From NCBI RefSeq assembly GCF_001921825.1, contig NZ_MSJL01000018.1, positions 1 to 44,718 of the forward strand: a stretch of DNA of 44,718 bases, read 5' to 3'. The notes under the pieces were generated by a model. The model did not search any database and was not told where the DNA came from. It was given only the letters and a program-made list of their open reading frames with translations. The DNA is from Streptococcus acidominimus. Its GTDB lineage: Bacteria > Bacillota > Bacilli > Lactobacillales > Streptococcaceae. Both the position numbers and the translations under genes were made by a program. The stretch's first letter is position 1. Every line of letters begins with the position of its first letter. Of the stretch, positions 36,611 to 44,718 are shown in pieces.

Positions 36611-36667
36611 GTTCGATATATCGAACTTCGATATAACGAGTATATCGCACCTCGATGTATTTGTCAA
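36611..36667 (-). promoter_or_regulatory. Promoter and operators of the PadR operon
   Basis: Perfect -35 TTGACA (36662-36667), 17-base spacer and -10 TATACT (36639-36644). The inverted repeat CGATATA-ACGAG-TATATCG (36629-36647) covers the -10, and the perfect 16-base palindrome GTTCGATATATCGAAC (36611-36626) lies just downstream. The shared TATATCG arms suggest two operator sites for the PadR protein. Confidence 0.85.
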
Positions 36668-36678
36668 GAGGGACAAAG

Positions 36679-36700
36679 AAAAAACGCCAATCATGACGTT
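36679..36700 (-). terminator. Terminator after the carboxypeptidase gene
   Basis: AACGTC pairs with GGCGTT (one U-G) around ATGATT, followed by a T run. It separates this gene from the PadR promoter 12 bases further on. Confidence 0.75.
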
Positions 36701-37426
36701 TTATTTCCTATCTTTTAATAAAGCAAGGTATTCTTCCAAGACCAAGTCGTGTTTTTCCATGTACTGGGCATTTTCAACCCCGACATAGCGGAAGTGCCAG
36801 CTTTCAAAAGCAATTCCTGTGAGGTGGCTTTTCCCTTCTGGATATCGAAGGACAAGGCCGTATTGTGGCGCCAATGCTTTGATTTTTTCTGCCACTTCAT
36901 CTAGTTGCCCTGCTTCTTCACTCATGTCAATGGCAAGACCAGTCTGGTGTTCGCTAGCTCCTGGCATCTGTACTTGAGAACGAACCGCAGCTTCTGCTTC
37001 TGCCCGAACAACCCCACTCGCTTCTAACTCTGCAACTCTCTCGTTATAGAGCTGTTCTTGCTCAGCGCGACTTCTGTAGCCTGATAGCAAGACCTCGTCG
37101 GGAACCATTACTCGATCGGCTACTAAAAAGTCTTGCGTAGCTGTCGCAATTCTGCTATCAACCTGAATATTTCCTACTGTCGCTAAGGACTTCGGCTCTG
37201 ATTCAAGCAAATGATCACGATTGACCAAGACCAATTCCCAGTCATCTAGAGAAGCAGACGCTAAGGCATCTTCTTCGGACGAACGTGCAGCCTCCTTTAC
37301 TTCTATCGTCGCAGACTTATCAACAATACTTGCCGGATCCAAGCTCCAAAGAAAAAAGTTAAGGACCACAAATACCAGCAGACAAGCGATGAAAGCAACT
37401 ATGCCAATTTTTTTCCTATTCATCAT
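36701..37426 (-). CDS. LdcB/DacB family L,D- or D,D-carboxypeptidase (peptidase M15B)
   Basis: The 241-residue protein has an N-terminal signal anchor (KKIGIVAFIACLLVFVVLNF) and an extracellular VanY-type domain. Zinc and catalytic residues are in PGASEHQTGLAIDM near residues 154-167 (SxHxxGxAxD) and FESWHFRYVG near residues 207-216 (ExxHW). In pneumococcus the related enzyme trims peptidoglycan stem peptides. It overlaps the preceding phosphatase gene by 11 bases. Whether it is an L,D- or D,D-enzyme cannot be decided by eye; streptococcal members with this layout are usually L,D. Confidence 0.9.
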   Translation of the reverse strand: MMNRKKIGIVAFIACLLVFVVLNFFLWSLDPASIVDKSATIEVKEAARSSEEDALASASLDDWELVLVNRDHLLESEPKSLATVGNIQVDSRIATATQDFLVADRVMVPDEVLLSGYRSRAEQEQLYNERVAELEASGVVRAEAEAAVRSQVQMPGASEHQTGLAIDMSEEAGQLDEVAEKIKALAPQYGLVLRYPEGKSHLTGIAFESWHFRYVGVENAQYMEKHDLVLEEYLALLKDRK

Positions 37427-38114
37427 GCGCTTGCATCACACTCGCTCCAGCCCTACGATAAGACATATCCCCTACAGCTTCAATGCTAAATTGACCATCT
37501 TCATATTTCAAAACGGTGACAGAGCCATTGTCCAGCGCTAGGTTAGTCGGACGTTCTGGCGCTAGTAAGTTGACCAAGGTCGCAATGGTCATACCGTGGC
37601 TTACGACTAGGGCATTGCCACCACCTTGTTTTTCCAGATCTTTGGCGATACTTTCAAATCCGCTCAAAATACGCTCTTTCAGCACCTCCCACGGCTCTGA
37701 CCAGTTGGCAGAGTCTGCTTCATGCACACCATTTGCAATCTCTTCAAAGGTCATGGTGCCAGCATCAACAATGCCACTAATGCGGGGTAAGACACCGCTA
37801 AATAGCTCTGCATCATACATCCCCTCAAAGCTACCAAAGCACCATTCCCGAATCCGCTTGTCTTGGTAATAAGGGATTTTACCTAAAATGCCTAGCTCTT
37901 TTTGAGCAATGGTAATGGTCTGAACAGTCCGTCCCAAGTCGCTTGATACAGCAGCCTTAAATTCCAAGCCTGCTTCTTTCAAGCCAAGGCCTAGCTCACG
38001 GATCCCCTCTTCACCGATCTTTGTCAAAGGTGTATCACACCATCCTTGAATACGACCAATGGTATTAAACATGGTCTTTCCGTGACGGGCAATGTATAGT
38101 CTGGTTTCTGCCAT
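37416..38114 (-). CDS. Histidine phosphatase family protein (phosphoglycerate mutase-like)
   Basis: The 232-residue protein has the RHG motif in LYIARHGKTMFNTIGRIQGW near residues 6-25 with the catalytic His, and the second His in VVSHGMTIATLVN near residue 170. It lacks the length and segments of true glycolytic dPGM, so a small-molecule or protein phosphatase role is more likely. It lies upstream of the carboxypeptidase gene with an 11-base overlap, suggesting a joint envelope role, as in other streptococci. Its promoter has a perfect -10 at 38143-38148. Confidence 0.88.
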   Translation of the reverse strand: MAETRLYIARHGKTMFNTIGRIQGWCDTPLTKIGEEGIRELGLGLKEAGLEFKAAVSSDLGRTVQTITIAQKELGILGKIPYYQDKRIREWCFGSFEGMYDAELFSGVLPRISGIVDAGTMTFEEIANGVHEADSANWSEPWEVLKERILSGFESIAKDLEKQGGGNALVVSHGMTIATLVNLLAPERPTNLALDNGSVTVLKYEDGQFSIEAVGDMSYRRAGASVMQAHDE

Positions 38115-38142
38115 TCTTGTTCCTCCTCATATTCCTTATTCT

Positions 38143-38148
38143 ATTATA
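38143..38148 (-). promoter_or_regulatory. -10 region of the phosphatase-carboxypeptidase operon
   Basis: TGATATAAT is an extended, perfect -10, about 30 bases before the start. A weak -35 (TTGTCT) overlaps the terminator of the upstream operon. Confidence 0.7.
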
Positions 38149-38150
38149 TC

Positions 38151-38177
38151 AAAAAACGACTGCCTAAGACAATCGTT
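38151..38177 (-). terminator. Terminator of the ACT-UPF0210 operon
   Basis: AACGATTG pairs with CAGTCGTT (one U-G) around a seven-base loop and is followed by a T run, just after the UPF0210 gene. Confidence 0.8.
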
Positions 38178-38186
38178 TCCTATTTT

Positions 38187-39524
38187 CTAATTCTTAAAAC
38201 TATGAATCGGAGCAGGGATTTGTCCACCACGCGCGATAAAGGCAGCAGATGATGCGGGATTGACCTTCATGACAGGCGCTGTCCCTAGCAGACCACCAAA
38301 TTCGATCATATCGCCCTCTTTGCCTTTTGGAATAATCCGTACAGCCGTGGTTTTCTGATTGATAACCCCAATTGCCGCCTCGTCGGCAATCATAGCCGCA
38401 ATGGTTTCGGCAGGGGTTTCTTCTGGAATGGCGATCATATCAAGACCGACTGAACAAATCGCCGTCATTGCCTCTAATTTTTCCAAGTTGAGCGAACCAG
38501 ATTGCACGGCTGCAATCATTCCCTCGTCCTCTGATACTGGAATAAAAGCACCCGACAGACCGCCAACCTGATTACAAGCCATGACACCTCCCTTTTTGAC
38601 CTGATCATTGAGCAGGGCAAGGGCTGCCGTTGTCCCATGCGTGCCAACGGTTTCAAGTCCCATTTCCTCAAGCACGCGTGCTACCGAATCGCCGACAGCA
38701 GGCGTTGGGGCTAGGCTCAAATCGACAATTCCAAATTTAACACCCAAGCGCTCGCTCGCCATTTGACCGACCAATTGCCCGATACGAGTGATTTTAAAGG
38801 CTGTCTTTTTTACTGTTTCAGCCACGACATCAAAACTTTCTCCGCGGACTTTTTCAAGCGCACGCTTGACCACACCAGGACCTGAAACACCAACATTGAT
38901 AACGACATCTGCTTCCCCAACACCGTGGAAGGCTCCTGCCATAAAAGGATTATCCTCAACAGCATTAGCAAAGATGACGAGTTTCGCAGCTCCCATTTCA
39001 GAAAGGGTCGCTGTTTCCTTGATGATGCGTCCCATGTCCCTCACCGCTGTCATATTGATCCCTGTTTTGGTAGACCCGATATTAACCGAAGAGCAAACCT
39101 TGTCTGTCACAGCGAGAGCCTGAGGAATTGAATTGATGAGAATCTCGTCCCCTTTTTGGTAGCCTTTCTGAACTAGGGCAGAAAATCCACCGATAAAATC
39201 AACTCCAATTTCTTTTGCTGCGCGATCGAGCGCCTGCGCTAACGGCACATAGTCTGTCGCCTCTGTCGCTGCGCCGATGAGGGCGATCGGGGTTACACTA
39301 ACCCGCTTGTTGACAATAGGAATCCCCAACTCGGCTGCAATATCCTCTCCCACCGCGACCAAGTCACGCGCCTTGGTCGTGATTTTTTTGTAAATCTTTT
39401 CAGCTGCACGATCAATATCCATATCAATACAATCTAGGAGCGAAATCCCCATGGTGATGGTTCGAATATCAAAATTCTGCTCTTCGATCATGGCAGTGGT
39501 TTCCGTAACTTGTCTAATATCCAT
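38187..39524 (-). CDS. PFL-like family protein UPF0210 (DUF711)
   Basis: The 445-residue protein matches the DUF711 family: [20 protein letters not shown] at the start, [60 protein letters not shown] and the ending [13 protein letters not shown]. The fold is related to pyruvate formate-lyase, but no radical-glycine motif is present. Biochemical function is unknown. It follows the ACT-domain gene by 10 bases, a pairing kept across Firmicutes, suggesting that the ACT protein senses a ligand for it. Confidence 0.92.
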   Translation of the reverse strand: MDIRQVTETTAMIEEQNFDIRTITMGISLLDCIDMDIDRAAEKIYKKITTKARDLVAVGEDIAAELGIPIVNKRVSVTPIALIGAATEATDYVPLAQALDRAAKEIGVDFIGGFSALVQKGYQKGDEILINSIPQALAVTDKVCSSVNIGSTKTGINMTAVRDMGRIIKETATLSEMGAAKLVIFANAVEDNPFMAGAFHGVGEADVVINVGVSGPGVVKRALEKVRGESFDVVAETVKKTAFKITRIGQLVGQMASERLGVKFGIVDLSLAPTPAVGDSVARVLEEMGLETVGTHGTTAALALLNDQVKKGGVMACNQVGGLSGAFIPVSEDEGMIAAVQSGSLNLEKLEAMTAICSVGLDMIAIPEETPAETIAAMIADEAAIGVINQKTTAVRIIPKGKEGDMIEFGGLLGTAPVMKVNPASSAAFIARGGQIPAPIHSFKN

Positions 39525-39534
39525 ATCCTACCTC

Positions 39535-39801
39535 TTAGATGTTGTACATGGCATCAAAAATTGCCGCGCTCTGAATGTTGATTTTGACATTCAAGGTCTC
39601 ACCAAAAGCATCAAATTCCTTGCGTAAGGCTGTAAAATCCTTCTTCTCCTCGCTCGATACAACCGTCATCATGGTGAAAAATTCATCCAAAACAGTCTGT
39701 GAAATATCGTCGATATTCAGCCCTAACTCTGCGATTTTAGCAGAAACACCTGCTACAATCCCTGTCTTATCTTTTCCTACAACCGTAATAATAGCTTTCA
39801 T
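39535..39801 (-). CDS. ACT domain protein UPF0237
   Basis: The 88-residue protein is a single ACT domain (MKAIITVVGKDKTGIVAGVS, AELGLNIDDISQTVLDEFFT, MMTVVSSEEKKDFTALRKEF). ACT domains bind small ligands, often amino acids. It is the first gene of the two-gene unit with UPF0210. An extended -10 (TGCTACAAT, hexamer at 40045-40050) lies about 245 bases upstream and may be its promoter. Confidence 0.92.
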   Translation of the reverse strand: MKAIITVVGKDKTGIVAGVSAKIAELGLNIDDISQTVLDEFFTMMTVVSSEEKKDFTALRKEFDAFGETLNVKINIQSAAIFDAMYNI

Positions 39802-40191
39802 ACATACTCCTATCGTCTATATTCTACAAACTAAGATATAAAGCCCGTTAAAAACTCACAGCCTCCCCAAAAGGAAGGTACAGCTCCAATCAGCTAGAAC
39901 CGAAACTGCTCCCCCCTTTTTGCACAGCCCGTCATCCGAACTCAATTCCTTTGCTTGTTGATTGTTATTGCCTATTATTTTCCAAAGTATCCCAGCTTTC
40001 TTTTCCTAACAAAATCCATGCTAAAAAAGAACCGGAATGACTTCATTGTAGCACATAGCCGACCTTGCTGTATAGCTTAATGGACTAATCTGTCGCGAAT
40101 GAGGGCAAAAGACAAACATTCGGAAAGAGTTGAAAATTTGTTTCAAAACCTTGTTACAATTTCAATGCAAAGATGCCAACACCTAACTCTC
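39802..40191. other. 390-base gap upstream of the ACT gene, one likely promoter
   Basis: No gene or recognised repeat was found. On the minus strand TGCTACAAT at 40045-40053 is an extended -10 toward the ACT gene, giving a leader of nearly 240 bases. The leader has no strong hairpin that I could see. Confidence 0.4.
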
Positions 40192-41472
40192 TTAGTTGAT
40201 AATCGTTTTCTTATGGCGCTGATAGAGGGTTGCCAAAAAGAGCCAACGAAAGACATTGTCTAGGAGGGTACCTGCCCAGATTCCGGGCAGCCCAAGCCCC
40301 AAGGTGATGCCGAGTAGGTAGCCTGTCCCAATCCGAATCACCCACATGCCAATGGCTGTGGCATAAAAAGGAAGTTTCCCATTGCCCAAGCCCTGCCAGA
40401 TGGCAGTATAGATGACAGTTCCTGCTGTAAAAGGGAGGCCCAGAAGCGAGAAGAGGACAACCAAAAGGCTAGCGGCTACTGCCCCCTCATCATGGGTATA
40501 GAGGTGAGTGAGGGGACTTCCTAGGGCAAATACCAAGAGAGCAACGGGCAACATCAAGCCGACTGCCAGTCGGTAAGTCTTACGCACAATCCGGTCTAGC
40601 TCATCTGTCTTTTTCTGCCCCCAGCTATGCGCTACCAAGAGAACGGTCGCAGTTGCCACGCCAAAGGCTGGCATGTAGTTAAATTGGGTCAGAACCTCAC
40701 CGATCGCATTGCCAGCTACCGCCTCCGTACCAAAGCCGACCACAAGGGCGATCAGCACCACATCACCTGCCCGCATCATAAGGCGTTCGCCCGCAGCGGG
40801 CAAGGACAGTTGGAGCAAGTCCTTATCCCAGCCCCAGCTTGGCTTAGCAAAGGGGATGGAAAGAGAGTGCCACAAGACCACAACCCCCACCAAACGAGCC
40901 AAGACTGTCCCCAGAGCCACACCGACGATTCCCCAATGGAGACCAAAAATAAAGAAACTTGAGAAAAGGGCATTGAGAAGATTAGTCAAAAGACTCACAT
41001 ACATGGGTAGACGGGGATTGCCCGTAGTCCGCACCAAAGCTCCGAGGCTGGTCATTAGTCCCAGAAGCAGAATCGTTCCACCCACAATCGCCAGAAAGAG
41101 ACCTCCTGCCTCTGCCACTGCAGGTTCCGTCCCTAGCGCACGCAAGATCCCTTGTCCGAAAAACACGGAAATCAAGCCCAGAACAAAACTGATGAGGACG
41201 GTTAGCTTGACTGCCTCGGTTGCATGGTAGGCTTGCGATTTCTGATCCCCTGCCCCTAGGCTACGAGCCAAGACACTTGAAATGGCGGCAGCCAAGGCTA
41301 TAAAAATCGCCTGATAAATGGTGATGATATTTCCAGCGACTGACACACCTGAAAGAGAGACCAGACCGAGACTTGCCACCAAGTAGCCATCCACCATGCC
41401 CATGAGCATCTGTAAAAAATTTTCTGCCATAGCAGGCAGCGCAATTTGCATTATATTTTTATTATCTATCAT
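40192..41472 (-). CDS. MATE family multidrug/cation antiporter
   Basis: The 426-residue membrane protein has 12 predicted helices in two similar halves. The N-terminal MQIALPAMAENFLQMLMGMV with DGYLVASLGLVSLSGVSVAG matches the NorM/DinF superfamily start, and the second half repeats it (LSLPAAGERLMMRAGDVVLI). Such transporters export drugs or metabolites using Na+ or H+. Substrate is unknown. The start has only a weak AGGA ahead and lies just beyond the thrC terminator, so expression may be low or partly by read-through from thrC. Confidence 0.9.
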   Translation of the reverse strand: MIDNKNIMQIALPAMAENFLQMLMGMVDGYLVASLGLVSLSGVSVAGNIITIYQAIFIALAAAISSVLARSLGAGDQKSQAYHATEAVKLTVLISFVLGLISVFFGQGILRALGTEPAVAEAGGLFLAIVGGTILLLGLMTSLGALVRTTGNPRLPMYVSLLTNLLNALFSSFFIFGLHWGIVGVALGTVLARLVGVVVLWHSLSIPFAKPSWGWDKDLLQLSLPAAGERLMMRAGDVVLIALVVGFGTEAVAGNAIGEVLTQFNYMPAFGVATATVLLVAHSWGQKKTDELDRIVRKTYRLAVGLMLPVALLVFALGSPLTHLYTHDEGAVAASLLVVLFSLLGLPFTAGTVIYTAIWQGLGNGKLPFYATAIGMWVIRIGTGYLLGITLGLGLPGIWAGTLLDNVFRWLFLATLYQRHKKTIIN

Positions 41473-41477
41473 ATCCT

Positions 41478-41531
41478 AAAAAGGGAGTGGGATACAATCA
41501 CGATTTCAGCAACCGCAATCTTTCTCACTCC
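41478..41531 (-). terminator. thrC terminator
   Basis: GGAGTG pairs with CACTCC, extended by imperfect pairing (GAGAAA near TATCC), with a CTTTTT tail on the minus strand. The loop is long, so its strength is uncertain. Confidence 0.6.
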
Positions 41532-41583
41532 GTTATTTCTAGATTCGAGCTAGTACTCATTAAACATCAGACAAGTTGAGATT

Positions 41584-43077
41584 TTAAAGAGTATCCACAC
41601 CTAAGTAGCGTTCGACTTCTGCCTGCATATCACAAGCTGCAACGACTGTCTTGTGGCGAACAGGGGCTGTTTCCAAGCCATCTACTGCTGGTGGCAGTGC
41701 TACACCCGATAGGGTCTGCAATTTCTCAAGGGCTTCAAAATCACCCAAACCAGTCTCGCCTGTCACCGCTTCAACTGCTACAATTGGGAATTTGTAAGGA
41801 CTTGCTGTGGAGGCAATCACCGTCTTTGTCGGATCCTTTGTTGCTGCCACATATTTTTGATACACACTGGAGGCAACTGCCGTGTGGGGATCTTCGATAT
41901 AAGAAGACAGTTCATAGATCCGTTTGATCGCTTGCGCCGTTTCGTCCTCGGTTGCATATTCTGCCGCAAACCAGTCAAACAAGTCCTCATCTACTGGCTC
42001 TATCTCATACTGACCGTCCACTCCCAAGGCAGCCATCAAGGCAGCTGTTTTCTCTGCATCATTGCCTAAAAGATGGAAAATCAAGCGCTCTAAGTTTGAA
42101 GATACAAGAATGTCCATAGAAGGACTGCTCGTCACCTTAAAAGCTCGTTTCTTGTCATACACTCTGGTCTTGAAGAAGTCTGTCAAGACATTGTTTTCAT
42201 TTGAAGCACAAATCAATTTCCCAACTGGCAGACCGATTTGTTTGGCATAAAAGGCAGCGAGAATATTTCCAAAATTCCCTGTTGGTACAGTGAAGTTGAG
42301 CGTCTCACCTGCCACCAGTTCTCCGTCTTTCACCAACTGCGCGTAAGCATAGACATAGTAAACAATTTGCGGTACAAGGCGTCCGATATTCATCGAATTA
42401 GCAGATGAAAACTGCATCTTCTTGTTGCCTAATTTGGCACGCAAGACCTCATCATTAAACATCTCCTTGACCTTGGTCTGCGCATCATCAAAATTCCCCT
42501 CAATCGCTACCACATGGGTATTGTCTCCTGTCTGGGTCGTCATTTGCAATTCCTGCACCTTGCTGACACCGTCCTTTGGATAAAAGACGATAATCTCTGT
42601 CCCGGGAACATCTGCAAAACCAGCCATGGCTGCCTTTCCGGTATCACCAGAAGTTGCCGTCAAAATGACGATTTTATTTTCCAAGCCATGCTTCTTGGCT
42701 GCCGTTGTCATCAAATAAGGGAGGATAGACAGAGCCATATCCTTGAAAGCAATCGTTGGGCCGTGGAACAATTCCAAATTGTACTGACCGTCTAGCTTGA
42801 CTAGAGGCGCAATGCGCTCATCATCAAACTTGCTGTCATAGGCGTTGGTGATACAGTAGTCCAACTCCTCTGCCGTGAAATCATCTAAGAAAGCCCCTAG
42901 AATCAGTCTAGCTACTTCCTGATAGGACATGTCTTTTAAGCGGTCAAAATCCAATGCCACCTTGGGATAGGTCAGTGGCGTAAAAAGTCCACCGTCTGTT
43001 GCTAAGCCTTGCAAAATCGCTTGGCTGGCTGTCACTCTGTTATTCGTATCACGTGTTGATTGATATACTAATGTCAT
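41584..43077 (-). CDS. thrC: Threonine synthase
   Basis: The 497-residue enzyme is the long, fungal-like class of threonine synthase. The PLP lysine lies in LELFHGPTIAFKDMALSILP near residue 113. Other features are TATSGDTGKAAMAGFADVPG, the phosphate-binding FTVPTGNFGNILAAFYAKQI, and the N-terminal YQSTRDTNNRVTASQAILQG. It converts O-phosphohomoserine to threonine. It is transcribed alone, with an extended -10 (TGATAAAAT at 43104-43112) about 27 bases before the start. No T-box leader is visible. Confidence 0.96.
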   Translation of the reverse strand: MTLVYQSTRDTNNRVTASQAILQGLATDGGLFTPLTYPKVALDFDRLKDMSYQEVARLILGAFLDDFTAEELDYCITNAYDSKFDDERIAPLVKLDGQYNLELFHGPTIAFKDMALSILPYLMTTAAKKHGLENKIVILTATSGDTGKAAMAGFADVPGTEIIVFYPKDGVSKVQELQMTTQTGDNTHVVAIEGNFDDAQTKVKEMFNDEVLRAKLGNKKMQFSSANSMNIGRLVPQIVYYVYAYAQLVKDGELVAGETLNFTVPTGNFGNILAAFYAKQIGLPVGKLICASNENNVLTDFFKTRVYDKKRAFKVTSSPSMDILVSSNLERLIFHLLGNDAEKTAALMAALGVDGQYEIEPVDEDLFDWFAAEYATEDETAQAIKRIYELSSYIEDPHTAVASSVYQKYVAATKDPTKTVIASTASPYKFPIVAVEAVTGETGLGDFEALEKLQTLSGVALPPAVDGLETAPVRHKTVVAACDMQAEVERYLGVDTL

Positions 43078-43103
43078 ACCTTATCCTCAAATTCTTTTTT
43101 TCT

Positions 43104-43112
43104 ATTTTATCA
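43104..43112 (-). promoter_or_regulatory. Extended -10 of the thrC promoter
   Basis: TGATAAAAT with a TG extension; no clear -35 at the right distance. Confidence 0.6.
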
Positions 43113-43142
43113 TAATTTGTCAGAAAATTGAAAGAATCTAAG

Positions 43143-43166
43143 AAAAAACCAGATAAAAATCTGGTT
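43143..43166 (-). terminator. Terminator between the metalloprotease remnant and thrC
   Basis: AACCAGAT and ATCTGGTT form a perfect eight-base stem with a four-base loop, followed by a T run on the minus strand. Confidence 0.85.
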
Positions 43167-43224
43167 TGGGCTTTCTTAGTAGCGAGTGGTTGCGATACTC
43201 AGTGGAGGAATAAGTATCTTGAAT

Positions 43225-43331
43225 TATAGCCGTTTAGTTTATTTTTAGTACTAGGCAACGAGTCGCAGGTAGTACTGGGGTACAGCAAAACGAGTTAACG
43301 AAGTAATAAAAATATAAACTAAATGACTATA
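43225..43331. repeat. RUP-like 107-bp repeat, copy 3
   Basis: It is nearly identical to copies 1 and 2 and has TA at both ends. Its right end reads TAG in the frame of the metalloprotease remnant and supplies that frame's stop codon. Confidence 0.88.
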
Positions 43332-44631
43332 AACTGGAAGTAGTATTAGATCCGAGAGTTCCCTGTTCGATCCGTTCTTCGCCAAGGGCTTTTTCAGCAT
43401 CTCCTACATATCGAATAGCTGGTTGAAGCGGTGTAGAAATCGTTTCTACATTCCCCACTTTTATGCTCTGCGGATTCGTCCTATCTTGTGTATTAAAAGG
43501 AAGGATAGCATCTGCAACATAAGCAGTCGCCTTATCCTGTAACACACTATTTTTCAAATCATTGTATTGTAAGGCTTTGTTGAGTATTTTTTGTTTAACA
43601 GCTCGGACATGCGTTGCCTGACTATAAATTTGTGAGCTGTTACCATTTCTCAGTATCGCTAGGTCAGCCTGTATTGCAGCAGTTAGTTCTCTCGTCAGCT
43701 CTTCGTCTGTCCATAGCTGATTGACTGCTTCCTTTTGCAACAACTCCCTATATTTCGAAACTTTGTAGTCTTGGTAATTCCCTGCACCAATGGCATTAAA
43801 GGCTTCAATATCATTCGAATAGCGATCACTTAAATAGGTAGCCATCTGATCATAGCCAAGCCAACCGATTATTTCATGAGCATTTCGTTTGACAGAGATA
43901 TCCCCGACCATATTTTTTCCTGCTTCTGCAACATTTGCAGCGTAGAAACTTTCAAATAATGGAATGAAATCATACTGATTAGGGACAATCGTTGTAAATC
44001 TTTCCATTCCATGAGCTACAAATTGACCGCTCACATAGCCGTTTTTGACAAGATCTTCGATTGTATTTGGCGCAGTTTGTGCTGCGACAAATTGATCCGT
44101 TGTCCGTCTACTTGCCGCTGTTGCGTCTGTTTCCACTTGCTTGACCTGAATGAAATAGTTCAATTTATCTGCTTCTGACAAATTCAAGGCAATTTCTGCT
44201 TCTTTAGCCTCTAGATAAGCAATTAGATCGATTAAATGTCGACTATAAGTTTCTAATTTTTCCTTGGTATTCAGTGACTCTGAAGCCTGAATCCGACGAT
44301 CACTTTCTGGAATAGGTGTTGTGGTGTTAAACAAAAAGATTGGCTTAATTCTAGCGCTATTCCCTACGGTAACATCACCTGTTTCAAACATGGAGCGGGT
44401 TAAAATTTCTGCACCTAGACCTGCTCTCTTAGGCGCACCGAGCACGGCGCGTGCATTTTCTCTATCATTGCCATGCGTCATTTCATGGGCAAAGGTACCT
44501 ACACCAGATAAATTTTTGGACATCAGTAACTGTTCATATGCCAATAAGGTTGTAGCACTTGTCGATACAGCTCCTATAAACTTACTATTTGTGGGCACCT
44601 CTAAAAACTTCAAGTAGTTGTTAAGTAAGCC
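43327..44631 (-). pseudogene. M26 zinc metalloprotease (IgA1 protease/Zmp type), C-terminal remnant
   Basis: The frame is open from a TAG at 44632-44634 down to 43327, about 434 codons, beginning GLLNNYLKFLEVPTNSKFIG with no usual start or ribosome site. The zinc motif HEMTH is followed about 20 residues later by a candidate third ligand Glu in GLGAEILTRSMFE, as in family M26. The remainder (EIIGWLGYDQMATYLSDRYS and on) is the helical C-terminal part of the catalytic domain. Intact family members are over 1,500 residues with signal, LPXTG and repeat regions, none of which is present. The stop codon comes from the adjoining RUP-like element, so the C-terminus may also be altered. Secretion is not possible from this piece. 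Confidence 0.8.
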
Positions 44632-44655
44632 CTATTTGTAAGCATTAATTCCAGT

Positions 44656-44690
44656 AAGCTTCGCTTTCGAAGCTTACTTTTTGCTTATTT
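44656..44690 (+). terminator. Hairpin with T run near the right edge
   Basis: GTAAGCTTCG and CGAAGCTTAC form a perfect 10-base stem with a four-base loop, followed by TTTTTGC on the plus strand. It lies just upstream of the metalloprotease remnant and may mark the end of a plus-strand unit or of the sequence that replaced the N-terminal part. Confidence 0.6.
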
Positions 44691-44718
44691 TCCTATTTTT
44701 GGGCGCACTAAGCCCATG

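Noticed and set aside
43078..43224. T-box or threonine leader upstream of thrC
   Set aside because: The gap is too short and shows only a plain terminator from the upstream side and an extended -10; no T-box sequence is visible.

Overview
This window comes from a Streptococcus chromosome, most likely S. suis or a close relative. The evidence is the heat-shock order hrcA-grpE-dnaK-dnaJ behind CIRCE operators, the rpsR-ssb-rpsF cluster, a pneumococcal-type delta subunit, a SUS-type sucrose/fructo-oligosaccharide locus, an M26 zinc metalloprotease remnant and 107-bp RUP-like repeats. Species identity is an inference. Almost all genes lie on the minus strand; the plus-strand ones are corA, the DUF1129 gene, a LiaF-like pseudogene and perR.

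Layout: 1-224, tail of an IS5-family transposase. 436-2831, CorA transporter, a DUF1129 membrane protein and a LiaF-like gene broken by two single-base indels. 3122-4190, rpsR, ssb and rpsF behind a structured leader. 4527-10564, a sugar locus (LacI regulator, two permeases, lipoprotein, GH32 hydrolase) whose promoter carries a cre site and two LacI-type operators. 11075-13107, fakA with an Asp23 protein. 13640-18815, rpmB, fba, a glycosyltransferase with an 11-G tract, tRNA-Leu, pyrG with a CTP-sensing attenuator, and rpoE. 19046-23583, tig, a DUF436 gene, an ECF S component, a pyridoxal/HMP kinase, truA and divergent perR. 23837-27139, amino-acid ABC permease and binding protein, plus an amidase. 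27882-33663, the heat-shock operon. 34322-36594, a tightly overlapping PadR-DUF2812-DUF2812-small membrane protein-CPBP operon. 36701-39801, L,D/D,D-carboxypeptidase, a histidine phosphatase, a UPF0210 protein and an ACT protein. 40192-43077, MATE transporter and threonine synthase. 43327-44631, a remnant of an M26 metalloprotease.

The most unusual content is between the genes. Three repeat families fill the spacers: 107-bp RUP-like elements, elements bounded by ATACTC-type inverted repeats, and a modular family with ends like AAGATACGAGGGCGT. The last is concentrated between and around the heat-shock genes. It forms a roughly 220-bp inverted repeat around hrcA, one arm of which is split by a RUP-like copy while the other keeps the empty TA site.

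The best candidates for undescribed biology are the PadR-DUF2812-CPBP operon with palindromes over its promoter, the potentially phase-variable two-domain glycosyltransferase, and the modular repeats that make up most of the untranslated RNA of the hrcA-dnaJ region. All calls come from reading the sequence; no database search was possible.
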